This document shows, piece by piece, positions 1-7,375 of a stretch of 18,435 nucleotides of DNA. This stretch comes from Verrucomicrobia bacterium UBA6775 (lineage in GTDB: Bacteria > Verrucomicrobiota > Verrucomicrobiia > Limisphaerales > UBA1096). The stretch covers positions 1,647 to 20,081 of the forward strand of contig DKGH01000005.1 of NCBI GenBank assembly GCA_002453165.1, written 5' to 3'. The notes under the pieces were generated by a model that saw nothing but the letters and a program-made list of their open reading frames with translations, was not told the DNA's origin and ran no database searches. The translations under genes and the position numbers were made by a program. Each line of letters begins with the position of its first letter. The first letter of the stretch is position 1.

Positions 1-48
1 ACCCTCTGCTTAGAAGGCAGATGCTCTATCCAATTGAGCTACCAGGGC
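1..48 (-). tRNA. tRNA-Arg (anticodon UCU), 3' part cut off by window edge
   Basis: Read on the minus strand from 48, the sequence has a 7-nt acceptor 5' half GCCCTGG, then TA, and a D arm with GCTC/GAGC stem. The anticodon stem is TCTGC/GCAGA around the loop CTTCTAA. Position 33 is U and the anticodon is UCU, which reads AGA arginine codons. The variable loop, T arm and 3' acceptor lie beyond position 1, so the gene is partial only because of the window boundary. Confidence 0.93.
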
Positions 49-71
49 AATTTGCGCCAGCGGCGGGAAGA

Positions 72-100
72 GGTTTAGGTGTAAGTACCCGAGAGGTCAA
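72..100 (-). promoter_or_regulatory. Likely sigma70-type promoter of the tRNA-Arg gene
   Basis: On the minus strand a TTGACC -35 hexamer (100-95) is followed by a 17-nt spacer and a TAAACC -10-like hexamer (77-72). The -10 ends 23 nt before the tRNA 5' end, which suits a short tRNA leader. The -35 and spacer are good; the -10 matches only 3 of 6 consensus positions. It lies in the 57-bp gap after the TPR gene, so the tRNA need not depend on operon read-through. Confidence 0.4.
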
Positions 101-105
101 GGCTG

Positions 106-1722
106 CTACTTTTCTTTCGCCCCGCCAAGTGTGACGCTGATGCCGTATTCTTTTTGGAGGTGGGCATGCGCCCTGCTGGCGTTCCGGGAACGAGGAAACA
201 GCTTGCAGGTTCTTTGAAACCATTTGATTGCATTCTTTTTGTTCTCTTGTTCCTCGTAGGTGTACCCGATTGCAAGCGTGGCGTCGGGGGCGGAGCTCTC
301 CGTGGCCAAGGCCTGCTGATAAAGCGTTAGCGCTTCCGTGAACTCATTCAAATTGCGGTGGCACTTGGCCATTTGGAAGTATGCCTTGGGGTAATTGTCA
401 GATTGGCGATAAGCTCGGATCGCCAATTTGAGGCGCTTGGTGTCTTCGTAGATGCCACCGATGGTCCAATGCCATTTTCCCGCCTGACTTGGGGCGAGGG
501 TGATTAACTCCCGATACACCTCGATTGCTTTATCGTGTTCCCCAATGGACGAATAAATTTCCGCCACCGCTTGCCTCCATTCAGACAGTTGTTCAGGTGC
601 CAGCTTGGCCAAGCGATCGTATATGCGAATCGCTTGGTCGGGTTGTTTTTTGTCAATCCAAACCGAGGCGATGTGCTTTAGCCCGTCAATCTTATTATCG
701 AAACTGGCGTATATTTCTCGAGCTTTGGGATAGCGTTTCATTATGCGGTGCCAGCCGGCAAGGCTGGCCCGGATGGCGTCGCTCATGCCGATGCGCTTGG
801 CCAAGGCTTCATAGGTTTTAATGATTTCTAAATCTCTCCCGGCCCTCTCGTGAATTCGGGCCATTCTGCGAAACAACTCGGGTAACTCTTCTTCATTCGC
901 GTCAATCGATTCATCCATGATGATGCCGATTACCTGGTCGGCCAGTTTTTCGCCTGCCACTTTTGTATTCTCCGATTTGCAAAGGGAACTGACCGCATCC
1001 TTTGAATTTTGATAGATGGCGTCCGATAAATCATGTTCCTTAAATATTTGGACGAGTGTTTTGAGTGCGTTATCAAAATCAGGTTTAGCAAAGTGGTGTT
1101 TAGCGAGGCTTTGTGCTGCTTTTGTCAGGTAGGGGAGGTTTTTTTTGTCCTGCTTTGATTTGAAAACGAGATCTGTCCAGACCTGAATCAGGCGTTTTTC
1201 GTTTTTTTGAATCTTGGCGATCTCGGCGATATCCCACTTGGAAAGAACAGTAATATGTTTTTCCGGGTGACTGTTGACAGCTTTGCCGTAGGCGATTTCC
1301 GCCTTCTTGAGTTCACCTATGCTTTTGTATGACTGGCCAATGAGATAGGAAGCCAGCATTGCTTCGGTCGATTCCGGCCAATAGTCTATGACGGATTGAA
1401 ATCCGTCCCGAATGCCGGTGTATACTTTTCGTTGCTTGACCTGGCAATGGCTCCACATTAACTGCGCGTAGGGTGCTCCTGCACTGGTTTCGTAAAGGGT
1501 AATAAACTTTTCGTACTCGGCGGCAGCAGCAGCATATTCGCCCTTGGTGTAAAATCGCTCCGCAGTCTTCAGTTGGTAACGCTCCACCTGACGCAGTTCG
1601 CCAAACGTGTTCACCTCGATTTGCTCCAGCCAGGTGAGTTTTGCGGCGGTTAGGGGACTGGTAAAAAAAAGGAGTGCCGCCGCTGCTGCGACTATTCCGT
1701 TTGATTTTTTGCTGTAAGCCAT
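106..1722 (-). CDS. Exported TPR-repeat protein, last gene of the Exb-like cluster
   Basis: A 538-residue protein starting MAYSKK, with a Sec-type signal peptide (hydrophobic core about residues 10-25, likely cleavage after SPLTAA). The mature part is almost entirely helical TPR-like repeats. Clear examples are YTKGEYAAAAAEYEKFI near the N terminus, IYSSIGEHDKAIEVYREL near residue 400 and CHRNLNEFTEALTLYQQAL near residue 465. There is no lipobox Cys and no later membrane segment, so it is probably periplasmic or peripherally bound to the outer membrane, acting as a protein-interaction scaffold. It overlaps the end of the DUF4159 gene by 31 bp, so the two are co-transcribed. In position it resembles CpoB/YbgF-type TPR partners of Tol systems, but similarity beyond TPR was not established. 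Two exact copies of the CTTGGCCAAG palindrome are read as ALAKR and DRLAKLAP; both fit normal TPR helix sequence. Confidence 0.85.
   Translation of the reverse strand: MAYSKKSNGIVAAAAALLFFTSPLTAAKLTWLEQIEVNTFGELRQVERYQLKTAERFYTKGEYAAAAAEYEKFITLYETSAGAPYAQLMWSHCQVKQRKVYTGIRDGFQSVIDYWPESTEAMLASYLIGQSYKSIGELKKAEIAYGKAVNSHPEKHITVLSKWDIAEIAKIQKNEKRLIQVWTDLVFKSKQDKKNLPYLTKAAQSLAKHHFAKPDFDNALKTLVQIFKEHDLSDAIYQNSKDAVSSLCKSENTKVAGEKLADQVIGIIMDESIDANEEELPELFRRMARIHERAGRDLEIIKTYEALAKRIGMSDAIRASLAGWHRIMKRYPKAREIYASFDNKIDGLKHIASVWIDKKQPDQAIRIYDRLAKLAPEQLSEWRQAVAEIYSSIGEHDKAIEVYRELITLAPSQAGKWHWTIGGIYEDTKRLKLAIRAYRQSDNYPKAYFQMAKCHRNLNEFTEALTLYQQALATESSAPDATLAIGYTYEEQENKKNAIKWFQRTCKLFPRSRNASRAHAHLQKEYGISVTLGGAKEK
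604..613. repeat. CTTGGCCAAG palindrome copy 1
   Basis: Exact 10-mer in the TPR gene, read as DRLAKLAP. It fits ordinary TPR helix sequence and may be native there. Confidence 0.85.
796..805. repeat. CTTGGCCAAG palindrome copy 2
   Basis: Exact 10-mer in the TPR gene, read as ALAKRIG. Confidence 0.85.
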
Positions 1723-3197
1723 CGGCTGTACTCTGAGTGTGCGTAAAGCAAAACGTTACCGCCGAGGCGGTAGCTGGATTCCCAAACGCGGCGAGGGACT
1801 CCGGCGTGGCCGTCTGCCCATGCATCGCCGACGTCACCGGGGTGATAGTACACGGCCAATCGCCCGTCAACCACCCATCCCCAAGCAACTCGCCCGCCGT
1901 GTGGAGCGACGACCGGCAAAAATGGAACCCCGTTGTGTACAGGGTGATCCAGTGGGACTGGTTGGGGTTTCACCTTCGGTAGGATTTTTTCCATCGATGA
2001 AAAAAACTGATTATGCCAGCCTGAACTACCCCCGTTATCTGCAAAGAGCATCCCGTGTTTGTCGGTGAGATATTCCCGCAGTGTTTCGATTTCGCTGTTG
2101 TTCAGGCGAATATTCCCTTGTCCGGTCATGTAAACCATGGGAGGGCTTTTTCCCTCAGGAAATCGTTTCAATTGGGAGATGGAACGAACCTCCGGTTTCT
2201 TCGCAGTCTTGTGTCCGGTATTCGCGGCGTACCAGAGCAGCATGTTGAGATCGGAATTTCGATCCAGGTCCTGTTCCCAGTCTCCACCGGAATAACTTAA
2301 CCTGATAAATCGGACGAGGCCCCGCCTTGTGCCGCCCTCAAATCCTGCATTTTTGCCTTCACCCTGGCCGACTTCGTAGATGTGTTTGGTTAGTTCCTGA
2401 AGTTGCAGCTTAATTTCCTCGATGGGGGGCGGATTGAACAAGACCGCGCTAAGCGGGTTGATGATGATTTTTTTTCTGATCACCTTTTGGATTTTCACCA
2501 CTTGCTGCTTCACTTGCGGTTCGCCTCCGCCGTCGGGCAGTTCGTAAATCTCCTTGCATCCCGTCAGCTGTGTGGCAAGGAGCAGCAGCAGTATAAAGAT
2601 GATGGTGTAGAGAACCATCGTTGTTGCAGATTGATTCAGCTTTCGTCTCTTGGTTCCGTAGTACCATGCCTCAATATCCAGCGGATTGGATGTGCGAACG
2701 GTCGATTGGCCAAGCAGGCTGTTCATCGACACAAGGGGCCCGGCCGATGATCCTCCAAGGAGCGAGGGCAAATTACGCTTGGCCAAGAGTGATCTCGAGG
2801 CACGCTCGACCAGCCAAACAGTCCATCCTAGGCCTGTGACAAACACCAAACCAAGCCCGAGTTGTGCAAGCGAAGCGCTCAATGCAATCCACCCGAGCCA
2901 ACTGGTGACTGTGACTGTCAAAAACCATATCGGAAGAATGCAGGCTGACAGTGATGACCTGTGGGCAATTAAACCGGCGTTCCTCTGGCCACTTGCCCAT
3001 TTGAGTGCACCCGCAGAAATGCCGGCCAAACAAATCAACATCAGCCATTCCGGAAGAAAACTAAAGTTGAAATAATCCAGCCAAACTAGACAAAACAAGG
3101 CACCCCAAATTGCGCCCAATCGATTGGCCAAGGGGGAAAGTGGCTCGAGTACTTCCCGGGCGACTCCCTCGCGGCGTGCTTTCGATGGTTCTTCCAA
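1692..3197 (-). CDS. Multi-pass membrane protein with C-terminal DUF4159 domain
   Basis: A 501-residue protein. Residues about 30-130 hold several hydrophobic segments (for example WLMLICLAGISAGALKW and LGLGLVFVTGLGWTVWLV), and a further membrane segment lies at about 194-212. That segment ends in LTGC, which resembles a lipobox but is internal. The C-terminal 220 residues match what I know as DUF4159: GGDWEQDLDRNSDLNMLLWY, then a glutamine amidotransferase-like fold with YMTGQG, LFADNGG and YYHPGDVGDAW. DUF4159 has no assigned biochemical activity. The start is a TTG two bases after the TAA of the GYF gene, with GGA five to six bases upstream; no ATG is available at that point. One exact palindrome copy is read as LLAKRN (residues 138-142), and two one-mismatch copies are read as PLANR and LLGQS. 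Confidence 0.82.
   Translation of the reverse strand: MEEPSKARREGVAREVLEPLSPLANRLGAIWGALFCLVWLDYFNFSFLPEWLMLICLAGISAGALKWASGQRNAGLIAHRSSLSACILPIWFLTVTVTSWLGWIALSASLAQLGLGLVFVTGLGWTVWLVERASRSLLAKRNLPSLLGGSSAGPLVSMNSLLGQSTVRTSNPLDIEAWYYGTKRRKLNQSATTMVLYTIIFILLLLLATQLTGCKEIYELPDGGGEPQVKQQVVKIQKVIRKKIIINPLSAVLFNPPPIEEIKLQLQELTKHIYEVGQGEGKNAGFEGGTRRGLVRFIRLSYSGGDWEQDLDRNSDLNMLLWYAANTGHKTAKKPEVRSISQLKRFPEGKSPPMVYMTGQGNIRLNNSEIETLREYLTDKHGMLFADNGGSSGWHNQFFSSMEKILPKVKPQPVPLDHPVHNGVPFLPVVAPHGGRVAWGWVVDGRLAVYYHPGDVGDAWADGHAGVPRRVWESSYRLGGNVLLYAHSEYSRWLTAKNQTE
2778..2787. repeat. CTTGGCCAAG palindrome copy 3
   Basis: Exact 10-mer in the DUF4159 gene, read as LLAKRN between membrane segments. One-mismatch copies lie at 2705-2714 and 3123-3132 in the same gene. 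Confidence 0.88.
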
Positions 3198-3199
3198 CG

Positions 3200-3880
3200 T
3201 TATTCCAAATCCTCGAGTAGATCGTCCGTGCTTTCAAATGGGTTGGGTTCGGACGGAGTACCCTCCTTGGTCTCTCCGATGCCTAGTGTGTCTGCAACCG
3301 GTTTTGGTTCACTGGGAATGACAGCGCTTGGCTCGTTGGTGTTGCTTTTAGCGACTTCAGGGGTAACGGGAACACTAGCGGGGCTATTTGTTTTTTCCGG
3401 TGTGATGGTGGGTTGAGGGGTTATGTTTTCAGTCGCCCCCCCGCCTTCTAGGGCGAAGGGGATGGCAGTAGACAGCAGCAGAATGGCAGCGAGTATGAAT
3501 GTCGCAGCGATGCCGCTCCTGATCAGAGTGCTCTGCGCAAATGCGCCAAGCATTTCGGCTGGCGATTTACCTCTCAATTCACCCATGAAGTGGACCAACT
3601 CATCCGCAACGGCAGCGCTGTTTCTCTTGATGCCCTTGATATCACGAGAAAGGCTTCCCATTGGCGCGACGGAGACATCCTGCGCTTGGCCAAGCACTGG
3701 AGTTGGGGCTTCGCGCTTGGCCAAGCGGACCCCATCGATCGTACCCGCTACCGATTCGGTACCGTCCTCGAGGCGAACCGGTTGATCCTTGTTTATACAG
3801 TTGGCATCGAGTAACGCCTGAAGTTCGTCAGTCGTTAACGGGCCGATTTCGTTATTCTCCTTGAGAAGGTAGATGGACAT
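3200..3880 (-). CDS. GYF_2-domain single-pass membrane protein
   Basis: I chose the ATG at 3880 (MSIYLLKENN, 226 residues) because it immediately follows the upstream exbD stop and the GYF domain begins there. A start at 3928 would add 16 residues inside exbD. Residues 1-53 resemble GYF_2: YLLKENNEIGPLTTDELQAL, with the typical 'IGP' and a short helix. A linker follows, then one transmembrane segment at about 122-143 and a Pro/Thr/Glu-rich, low-complexity tail ending in acidic residues. The expected topology is cytoplasmic GYF domain and periplasmic tail. GYF domains bind proline-rich peptides; the partner here is unknown. Two exact palindrome copies 31 bp apart give RLAKR (52-56) and LGQA (63-66), just after the GYF domain. 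It lies between exbD and the DUF4159 gene with gaps of 1 and 2 bp. Confidence 0.8.
   Translation of the reverse strand: MSIYLLKENNEIGPLTTDELQALLDANCINKDQPVRLEDGTESVAGTIDGVRLAKREAPTPVLGQAQDVSVAPMGSLSRDIKGIKRNSAAVADELVHFMGELRGKSPAEMLGAFAQSTLIRSGIAATFILAAILLLSTAIPFALEGGGATENITPQPTITPEKTNSPASVPVTPEVAKSNTNEPSAVIPSEPKPVADTLGIGETKEGTPSEPNPFESTDDLLEDLE
3685..3725. repeat. CTTGGCCAAG palindrome copies 4 and 5
   Basis: Two exact cores (3685-3694 and 3716-3725) 31 bp apart in the GYF_2 gene. The first is read as LGQA and the second as RLAKR, that is, in two different frames. The second is a full 14-mer. Confidence 0.92.
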
Positions 3881-3881
3881 G

Positions 3882-4295
3882 CTAGTTGGGTGGGCGAGGG
3901 GAGGGGTCGAGTACGTGATGCAGTTCACCGCCGGCTTCGCTGACGGCTTCTATTGCAGGTTCAAAAAACTCGGCGATGACGTCCTTGTGGACCTTGAACA
4001 AAACCGTTCGGTTTCCGGATGGCAATTCTCCGAGCAGTGACGTCAACTCGGCTGCCAGATTTTCCGGCAAAGTTGGGCGGCCATTCAGGTAGGTGATGTT
4101 TTGCTTGTCGATGACCACGCTGGCGTTTTGGCTGGCCGGTTTTACGAGTTCTGTGCCAATCGCGGGCTGCCAGACAAGGTGGCTGTCATCGCGGGCGCGT
4201 GCGAGCAGGACGATGAAAATCAGCAGCAAAAAGGCGATGTCACCCATCGCCATGGAGGGGACACTTGCTTCGAGTTTTTTACGCCGTAATATCAT
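3882..4295 (-). CDS. exbD: ExbD/TolR-family protein (second copy)
   Basis: A 137-residue protein with the standard ExbD/TolR layout: a short basic cytoplasmic N terminus (MILRRKK), one transmembrane helix at about 19-36, and a periplasmic domain. The helix starts with SMAMGDIAFLLLIFIVLL; Asp19 is at the position of the proton-conducting Asp of ExbD/TolR. The periplasmic domain has the usual pattern VVIDKQNITYLNGRP followed by a helix and FKVHKDVIAEFFEPAIEAV. It probably pairs with the ExbB-like channel as stator, coupling proton flow to work in the envelope. It differs in sequence from the neighbouring ExbD, suggesting a heteromeric ExbD pair rather than a recent duplication. It contains no palindrome copy. 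The gap to the upstream exbD is 3 bp. Confidence 0.92.
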   Translation of the reverse strand: MILRRKKLEASVPSMAMGDIAFLLLIFIVLLARARDDSHLVWQPAIGTELVKPASQNASVVIDKQNITYLNGRPTLPENLAAELTSLLGELPSGNRTVLFKVHKDVIAEFFEPAIEAVSEAGGELHHVLDPSPRPPN

Positions 4296-4298
4296 GGG

Positions 4299-4718
4299 TT
4301 ATTCGACGGTAATGGTCTGCTCTTCCTCGAGTAGGAGTGTTACGATTCCTCCCGCTTTTTCGATGATTTCGGTCATTGCAATCCAGTGATTGTAGGGGAC
4401 GTCGGCTTGGCTTTTGACGACCACCACTCGCTCTGAATCGGTTTTCTTTTGTTCAATAAGTTGCTGAATTAGGCCCGCGAATTGATCCTGATGATAAGGC
4501 GTTCCATCGATCGTGACGGTTGCCGGGGTCAGGCCTACTTCGATGGTTTGCGAATTCTTTTGATCCTCGTTCTTTTCGCTGCGTGGGATGATCTGTGAAC
4601 GACCGTCCTCCGGCTCGACAGATGCGCAGACCAGGAAGAACACAATCAGGATAAACGCGATGTCGTTCATCGCGCTTGAGGGTGTATCCACCAGGTATTT
4701 TGGGCGTCGGAGTCTCAA
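4299..4718 (-). CDS. exbD: ExbD/TolR-family protein (first copy)
   Basis: A 139-residue ExbD/TolR protein. The basic N terminus MRLRRPKYL is followed by SSAMNDIAFILIVFFLV, with Asp19 in the position of the channel Asp. The periplasmic domain shows the family pattern IEVGLTPATVTIDGTPY, then a helix and VVVVKSQADVPYNHWIAMTE. Its start codon overlaps the exbB stop as ATGA (4715-4718), which indicates translational coupling and fixed stoichiometry with the channel protein. The spacer between the membrane helix and the folded domain is charged (PEDGRSQIIPRSEKNEDQKN). It shares the overall design but little primary sequence with the second ExbD just downstream. Confidence 0.93.
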   Translation of the reverse strand: MRLRRPKYLVDTPSSAMNDIAFILIVFFLVCASVEPEDGRSQIIPRSEKNEDQKNSQTIEVGLTPATVTIDGTPYHQDQFAGLIQQLIEQKKTDSERVVVVKSQADVPYNHWIAMTEIIEKAGGIVTLLLEEEQTITVE

Positions 4719-5533
4719 GGCGATGCGTTGTTGGGTTGCCCGGCTTCGGCGGATTCACGGAGGGTCAGTTGAAGGGTTACAGCCTCCACAAGTTCCGCCG
4801 CGGATTCTTCCACGTCCAGCACGAATGTATTGATCACGCTGGAAAAATAGTTGAACGCCATGTAGGCGGGGATGCCGACAATGAGTCCGAAACAGGTTGT
4901 GAGCAGGGCTACCTGTATACCGGCCGCTGCTGCCTGGATAATGTTACCGCCGCCCGTTTTGTCCATTTCAACGATATCGCTGAAGGCGACGATCATCCCC
5001 TGGACGGTGCCGAGAAAGCCGACCATCGGCGCCACGCTGGCTACAATCGCCAGCATCGGGAGATGTCGTTCGAGCGCCGCCAATATATGAGCGCCGTACG
5101 ATTCCATGCTTTTGATGACCTTTTCCTCCAATCTCGCAGGGTCATAGTCGAGTTTACTGAGGACCAGATATTTTCTCAGGCCATTGGCAAGAATGGCAGC
5201 GACCGGTCCGGCAGCCTGTTCGCACCGGATAAGGGCCTCCTCGATTCGATTGGCAGCGAGATCATTGAGGACAGAGTTTTTGAGTTCGGTATTATCGCCG
5301 CCAAGCATTTTTAAACTACGCCACCGTTCGATGATGACCGCTAGGCCAACCAGCGCCATCAGTAGGATCGGCCACATGAATGGGCCGCCTTCGAGCAAAA
5401 GTCCCATTGCGCCCGTGTCGAAAAAATCTGCCACGGCGGAGGTCTCAGATGCGGTTGAGGTCGGCGTATCGGGAGAGGAGTTCGTCCCGGGGTTGACGTC
5501 CGTCTGAGCCAGTAAAATCGGAATTCCCTGCAT
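4715..5533 (-). CDS. exbB: MotA/TolQ/ExbB-family proton channel protein
   Basis: A 272-residue protein with three predicted membrane segments: about 52-70 (WPILLMALVGLAVIIERW), 158-184 and 200-230. The second contains VGFLGTVQGMIVAF, the family signature LGTVxGM; the third contains AGIQVALLTTCFGLIVGIPA. The large cytoplasmic loop between the first and second segments is typical. With the two ExbD proteins it should form a proton-motive-force-driven stator. The N terminus MQGIPILLAQTDVNPG looks like the tail of a signal peptide such as verrucomicrobial ExbB proteins often carry. However, no ATG, GTG or TTG lies in frame just upstream, so the start at 5533 is kept with some doubt. It begins 56 bp after ftsY and is the first gene of the envelope cluster. 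Confidence 0.93.
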   Translation of the reverse strand: MQGIPILLAQTDVNPGTNSSPDTPTSTASETSAVADFFDTGAMGLLLEGGPFMWPILLMALVGLAVIIERWRSLKMLGGDNTELKNSVLNDLAANRIEEALIRCEQAAGPVAAILANGLRKYLVLSKLDYDPARLEEKVIKSMESYGAHILAALERHLPMLAIVASVAPMVGFLGTVQGMIVAFSDIVEMDKTGGGNIIQAAAAGIQVALLTTCFGLIVGIPAYMAFNYFSSVINTFVLDVEESAAELVEAVTLQLTLRESAEAGQPNNASP

Positions 5534-5589
5534 TGGTCGCAGGGGGAAAACTAACAGGTGGTGCTTCGGATGTGAATCAATTCGGCGCG

Positions 5590-6513
5590 CTATTCCTCAA
5601 AGAAGAGGGCGCGGGCGTATTCAGTGGGGGAAAAGGGTTGGAGGTCGTCGGCCTGTTCGCCGAGCCCGATAAATTTTACGGGCAGGTCGAGTTCGTTTTG
5701 GATGGCAACGACCATGCCGCCTTTCGAAGTGCCATCCAGTTTCGTGATAACAAGGCCGGTAAGCGGTACCGATTTATTGAACTCCCGTGCCTGGCTCAAT
5801 GCATTGGAACCAACCGAGGCATCGACTACCAGCAGGGTTTCGTGAGGTGCCCCCTCGCTCTTGGTGGAAATAACCCGGTGGAGTTTTTCCAATTCTCGCA
5901 TGAGGTTGTGCTTGGTATGCAGTCGGCCGGCAGTGTCAATGAACAGGTAGTCGGAGCCTTTGCTCAGGGCCGAGTTGACGGCGTCATGGGCAACGGAAGC
6001 CGGGTCTGCGCCGTATTCACTGCTGACCACCGGAATATCGAGCCGGTTGCCCCAAAGGTTCAATTGTTCGATTGCTGCCGCGCGAAAGGTGTCGCAGGCG
6101 GCGAGCATCGGGTTGGCTCCCTCGGTCTTCACCCGGTTTGCCAACTTGGCTGCCGTGGTCGTTTTGCCTGCCCCGTTTACGCCGACCAATGAAACGACCG
6201 TGAGATCATCCCGCTTGGCCAAGCGCTTGGTTTGCTCGTCGTCGCCGGAGCCAAGACTTGTTTCAACGACGGACTGTGCCACCTGCAACACATCGCCCGC
6301 CTGGCCGCCGCTTGATTGGTATTGTTCACGGACCGCATCGACGATTTGTTCCGTTACGGCGTACCCCATGTCGGAAGCCAATAAAACCGCTTCAAGTTCC
6401 TCCACATCGTCCTCCGTGAATTTCGGGGATCGCGAAACGACCCGTTTTAGTTCGCCGGATAATTTGGACTGGGTTTTTTGCAGCCCAGAAAAGAATTTTG
6501 AAAACAATCCCAT
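5590..6513 (-). CDS. ftsY: Signal recognition particle receptor FtsY
   Basis: A 307-residue SRP-GTPase. The N domain occupies about residues 1-95 and lacks the long acidic A domain of E. coli FtsY. The G domain shows GVNGAGKTTT (G1, 111-120), DTFRAAA (141-147), DTAGR (193-197) and TKLDG (257-261). The closing motif is GLGEQADDLQPF (283-294), characteristic of FtsY rather than Ffh, and there is no M domain. It docks SRP-ribosome complexes at the membrane and hydrolyses GTP with Ffh. One full 14-mer palindrome copy encodes RLAKR at residues 97-101, in the N-G linker just before the first G-domain strand. It starts 7 bp after the PHP gene and has no obvious Shine-Dalgarno sequence. Confidence 0.97.
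   Translation of the reverse strand: MGLFSKFFSGLQKTQSKLSGELKRVVSRSPKFTEDDVEELEAVLLASDMGYAVTEQIVDAVREQYQSSGGQAGDVLQVAQSVVETSLGSGDDEQTKRLAKRDDLTVVSLVGVNGAGKTTTAAKLANRVKTEGANPMLAACDTFRAAAIEQLNLWGNRLDIPVVSSEYGADPASVAHDAVNSALSKGSDYLFIDTAGRLHTKHNLMRELEKLHRVISTKSEGAPHETLLVVDASVGSNALSQAREFNKSVPLTGLVITKLDGTSKGGMVVAIQNELDLPVKFIGLGEQADDLQPFSPTEYARALFFEE
6214..6223. repeat. CTTGGCCAAG palindrome copy 6
   Basis: Full 14-mer in ftsY, read as RLAKR in the linker between N and G domains. A half copy (CGCTTGG) abuts it on the right. Confidence 0.92.
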
Positions 6514-6520
6514 CTAAATA

Positions 6521-7354
6521 TCAATCGGTTGGAGCGGGTAGGCGGCTTTTCATTTTCTCCAAAATCTCATAGGGAACCCGCACGGTGCCGATGAGTGGAT
6601 GCCCTCGGCCGGCTCCGTGGCAATCGGAGCCTCCGGTAATGATCAACCCGTATCGTTCAGCCATTTCGCGATACCGCTTGGCTGTACTCTTGGGATGGCG
6701 TGTGTGCCAGCATTCAAGACCATCGAGGCCGGCCTTCACGAGGTCAGGTATCAGGTGGTCGATTTTGTTCAAGCCCGGATGAGCCATGACAGCCAAGCCT
6801 CCAGCCTGGTGAATGAGTTCGATGCCTTCCCGGTAATCGACGTTCGTTTTTGGCACCCAAGCAGGGGCGCCCCTGCGGAGGAACCGCGAAAAAGCCTCGT
6901 CAACGCTACCGCAGAAACCATGTTTCACCAGTGCTCGAGCCACATGGGGGCGTCCTGGGGCTTTGCATTTGGCTAAATCAAAAACGTCGTCTGAATCAAG
7001 TACGATACCCAGTTCGTTCAATTGATCGACTAGGCCGTGAACCCGGTTCGTTCTGTTCTGTTGGTATTTCGTGGTCTCCGTGATCAGGCGTTCGTTTTGA
7101 GTATCGAGAAAATAGCCGAGCAGATGCATCTCGTTTCCCTCGATATCGACCGAGAGTTCCGTGCCTGGAATAAATTCAATATTTCGTTCGTCACAGGCCT
7201 TGGCCAAGCGGTCGCAGCCTTCAATGGTATCGTGATCAGTCAGGGAAATAGCCGCGAGTTTCATCTCCTCGGCAGCCTTGGCTACTTGTTCAGGGGTAAA
7301 CGTACCGTCCGAATAATAGGTGTGAAGATGGAGGTCGATCAGCGGCTTGGCCAA
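6521..7354 (-). CDS. PHP-domain phosphoesterase (YciV/RNase AM type)
   Basis: A 277-residue PHP protein with the full metal-site set: DLHLHTYYSDG (Asp7, His9, His11), LTDHDT (40-42), the Glu of PGTELSVD, MAHPG, and GSDCHG near the C terminus. The family includes YciV/RNase AM, a 3',5'-nucleoside bisphosphate phosphatase/5'-3' exonuclease; the exact substrate here is inferred. The start is forced: after the nusB TGA the in-frame codons hold no ATG or GTG before the essential DLHLHT motif. The only usual start is TTG at 7354, with AAAGGA six bases upstream. That TTG lies inside an exact CTTGGCCAAG palindrome, so the protein begins (f)Met-Ala-Lys-Pro. A second copy encodes RLAKA before the CDERNIEFIPGTE segment. 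It lies 21 bp after nusB and 7 bp before ftsY. Confidence 0.88.
   Translation of the reverse strand: MAKPLIDLHLHTYYSDGTFTPEQVAKAAEEMKLAAISLTDHDTIEGCDRLAKACDERNIEFIPGTELSVDIEGNEMHLLGYFLDTQNERLITETTKYQQNRTNRVHGLVDQLNELGIVLDSDDVFDLAKCKAPGRPHVARALVKHGFCGSVDEAFSRFLRRGAPAWVPKTNVDYREGIELIHQAGGLAVMAHPGLNKIDHLIPDLVKAGLDGLECWHTRHPKSTAKRYREMAERYGLIITGGSDCHGAGRGHPLIGTVRVPYEILEKMKSRLPAPTD
7199..7208. repeat. CTTGGCCAAG palindrome copy 7
   Basis: Exact 10-mer in the PHP gene, read as DRLAKACDE. Confidence 0.85.
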
Positions 7355-7355
7355 G
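7346..7355. repeat. CTTGGCCAAG palindrome copy 8, containing a start codon
   Basis: Exact 10-mer whose TTG (7354-7352 on the minus strand) is the initiation codon of the PHP gene. Confidence 0.9.
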
Positions 7356-7375
7356 AGGGTTCCTTTCCGTTCCGC

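Noticed and set aside
2555..2570. Lipobox LTGC in the DUF4159 protein as a lipoprotein signal
   Set aside because: The Cys is at about residue 214 after several earlier membrane segments, so it is not an N-terminal lipoprotein signal unless the gene is really two genes, which the continuous frame does not suggest.
4676..5314. 212-codon open frame on the plus strand
   Set aside because: It is antisense to the ExbB gene, which has clear family motifs; the plus-strand product shows no recognisable domain.
5533..6192. 219-codon plus-strand frame opposite ftsY
   Set aside because: A shadow of ftsY, whose GTPase motifs are all in the minus strand.
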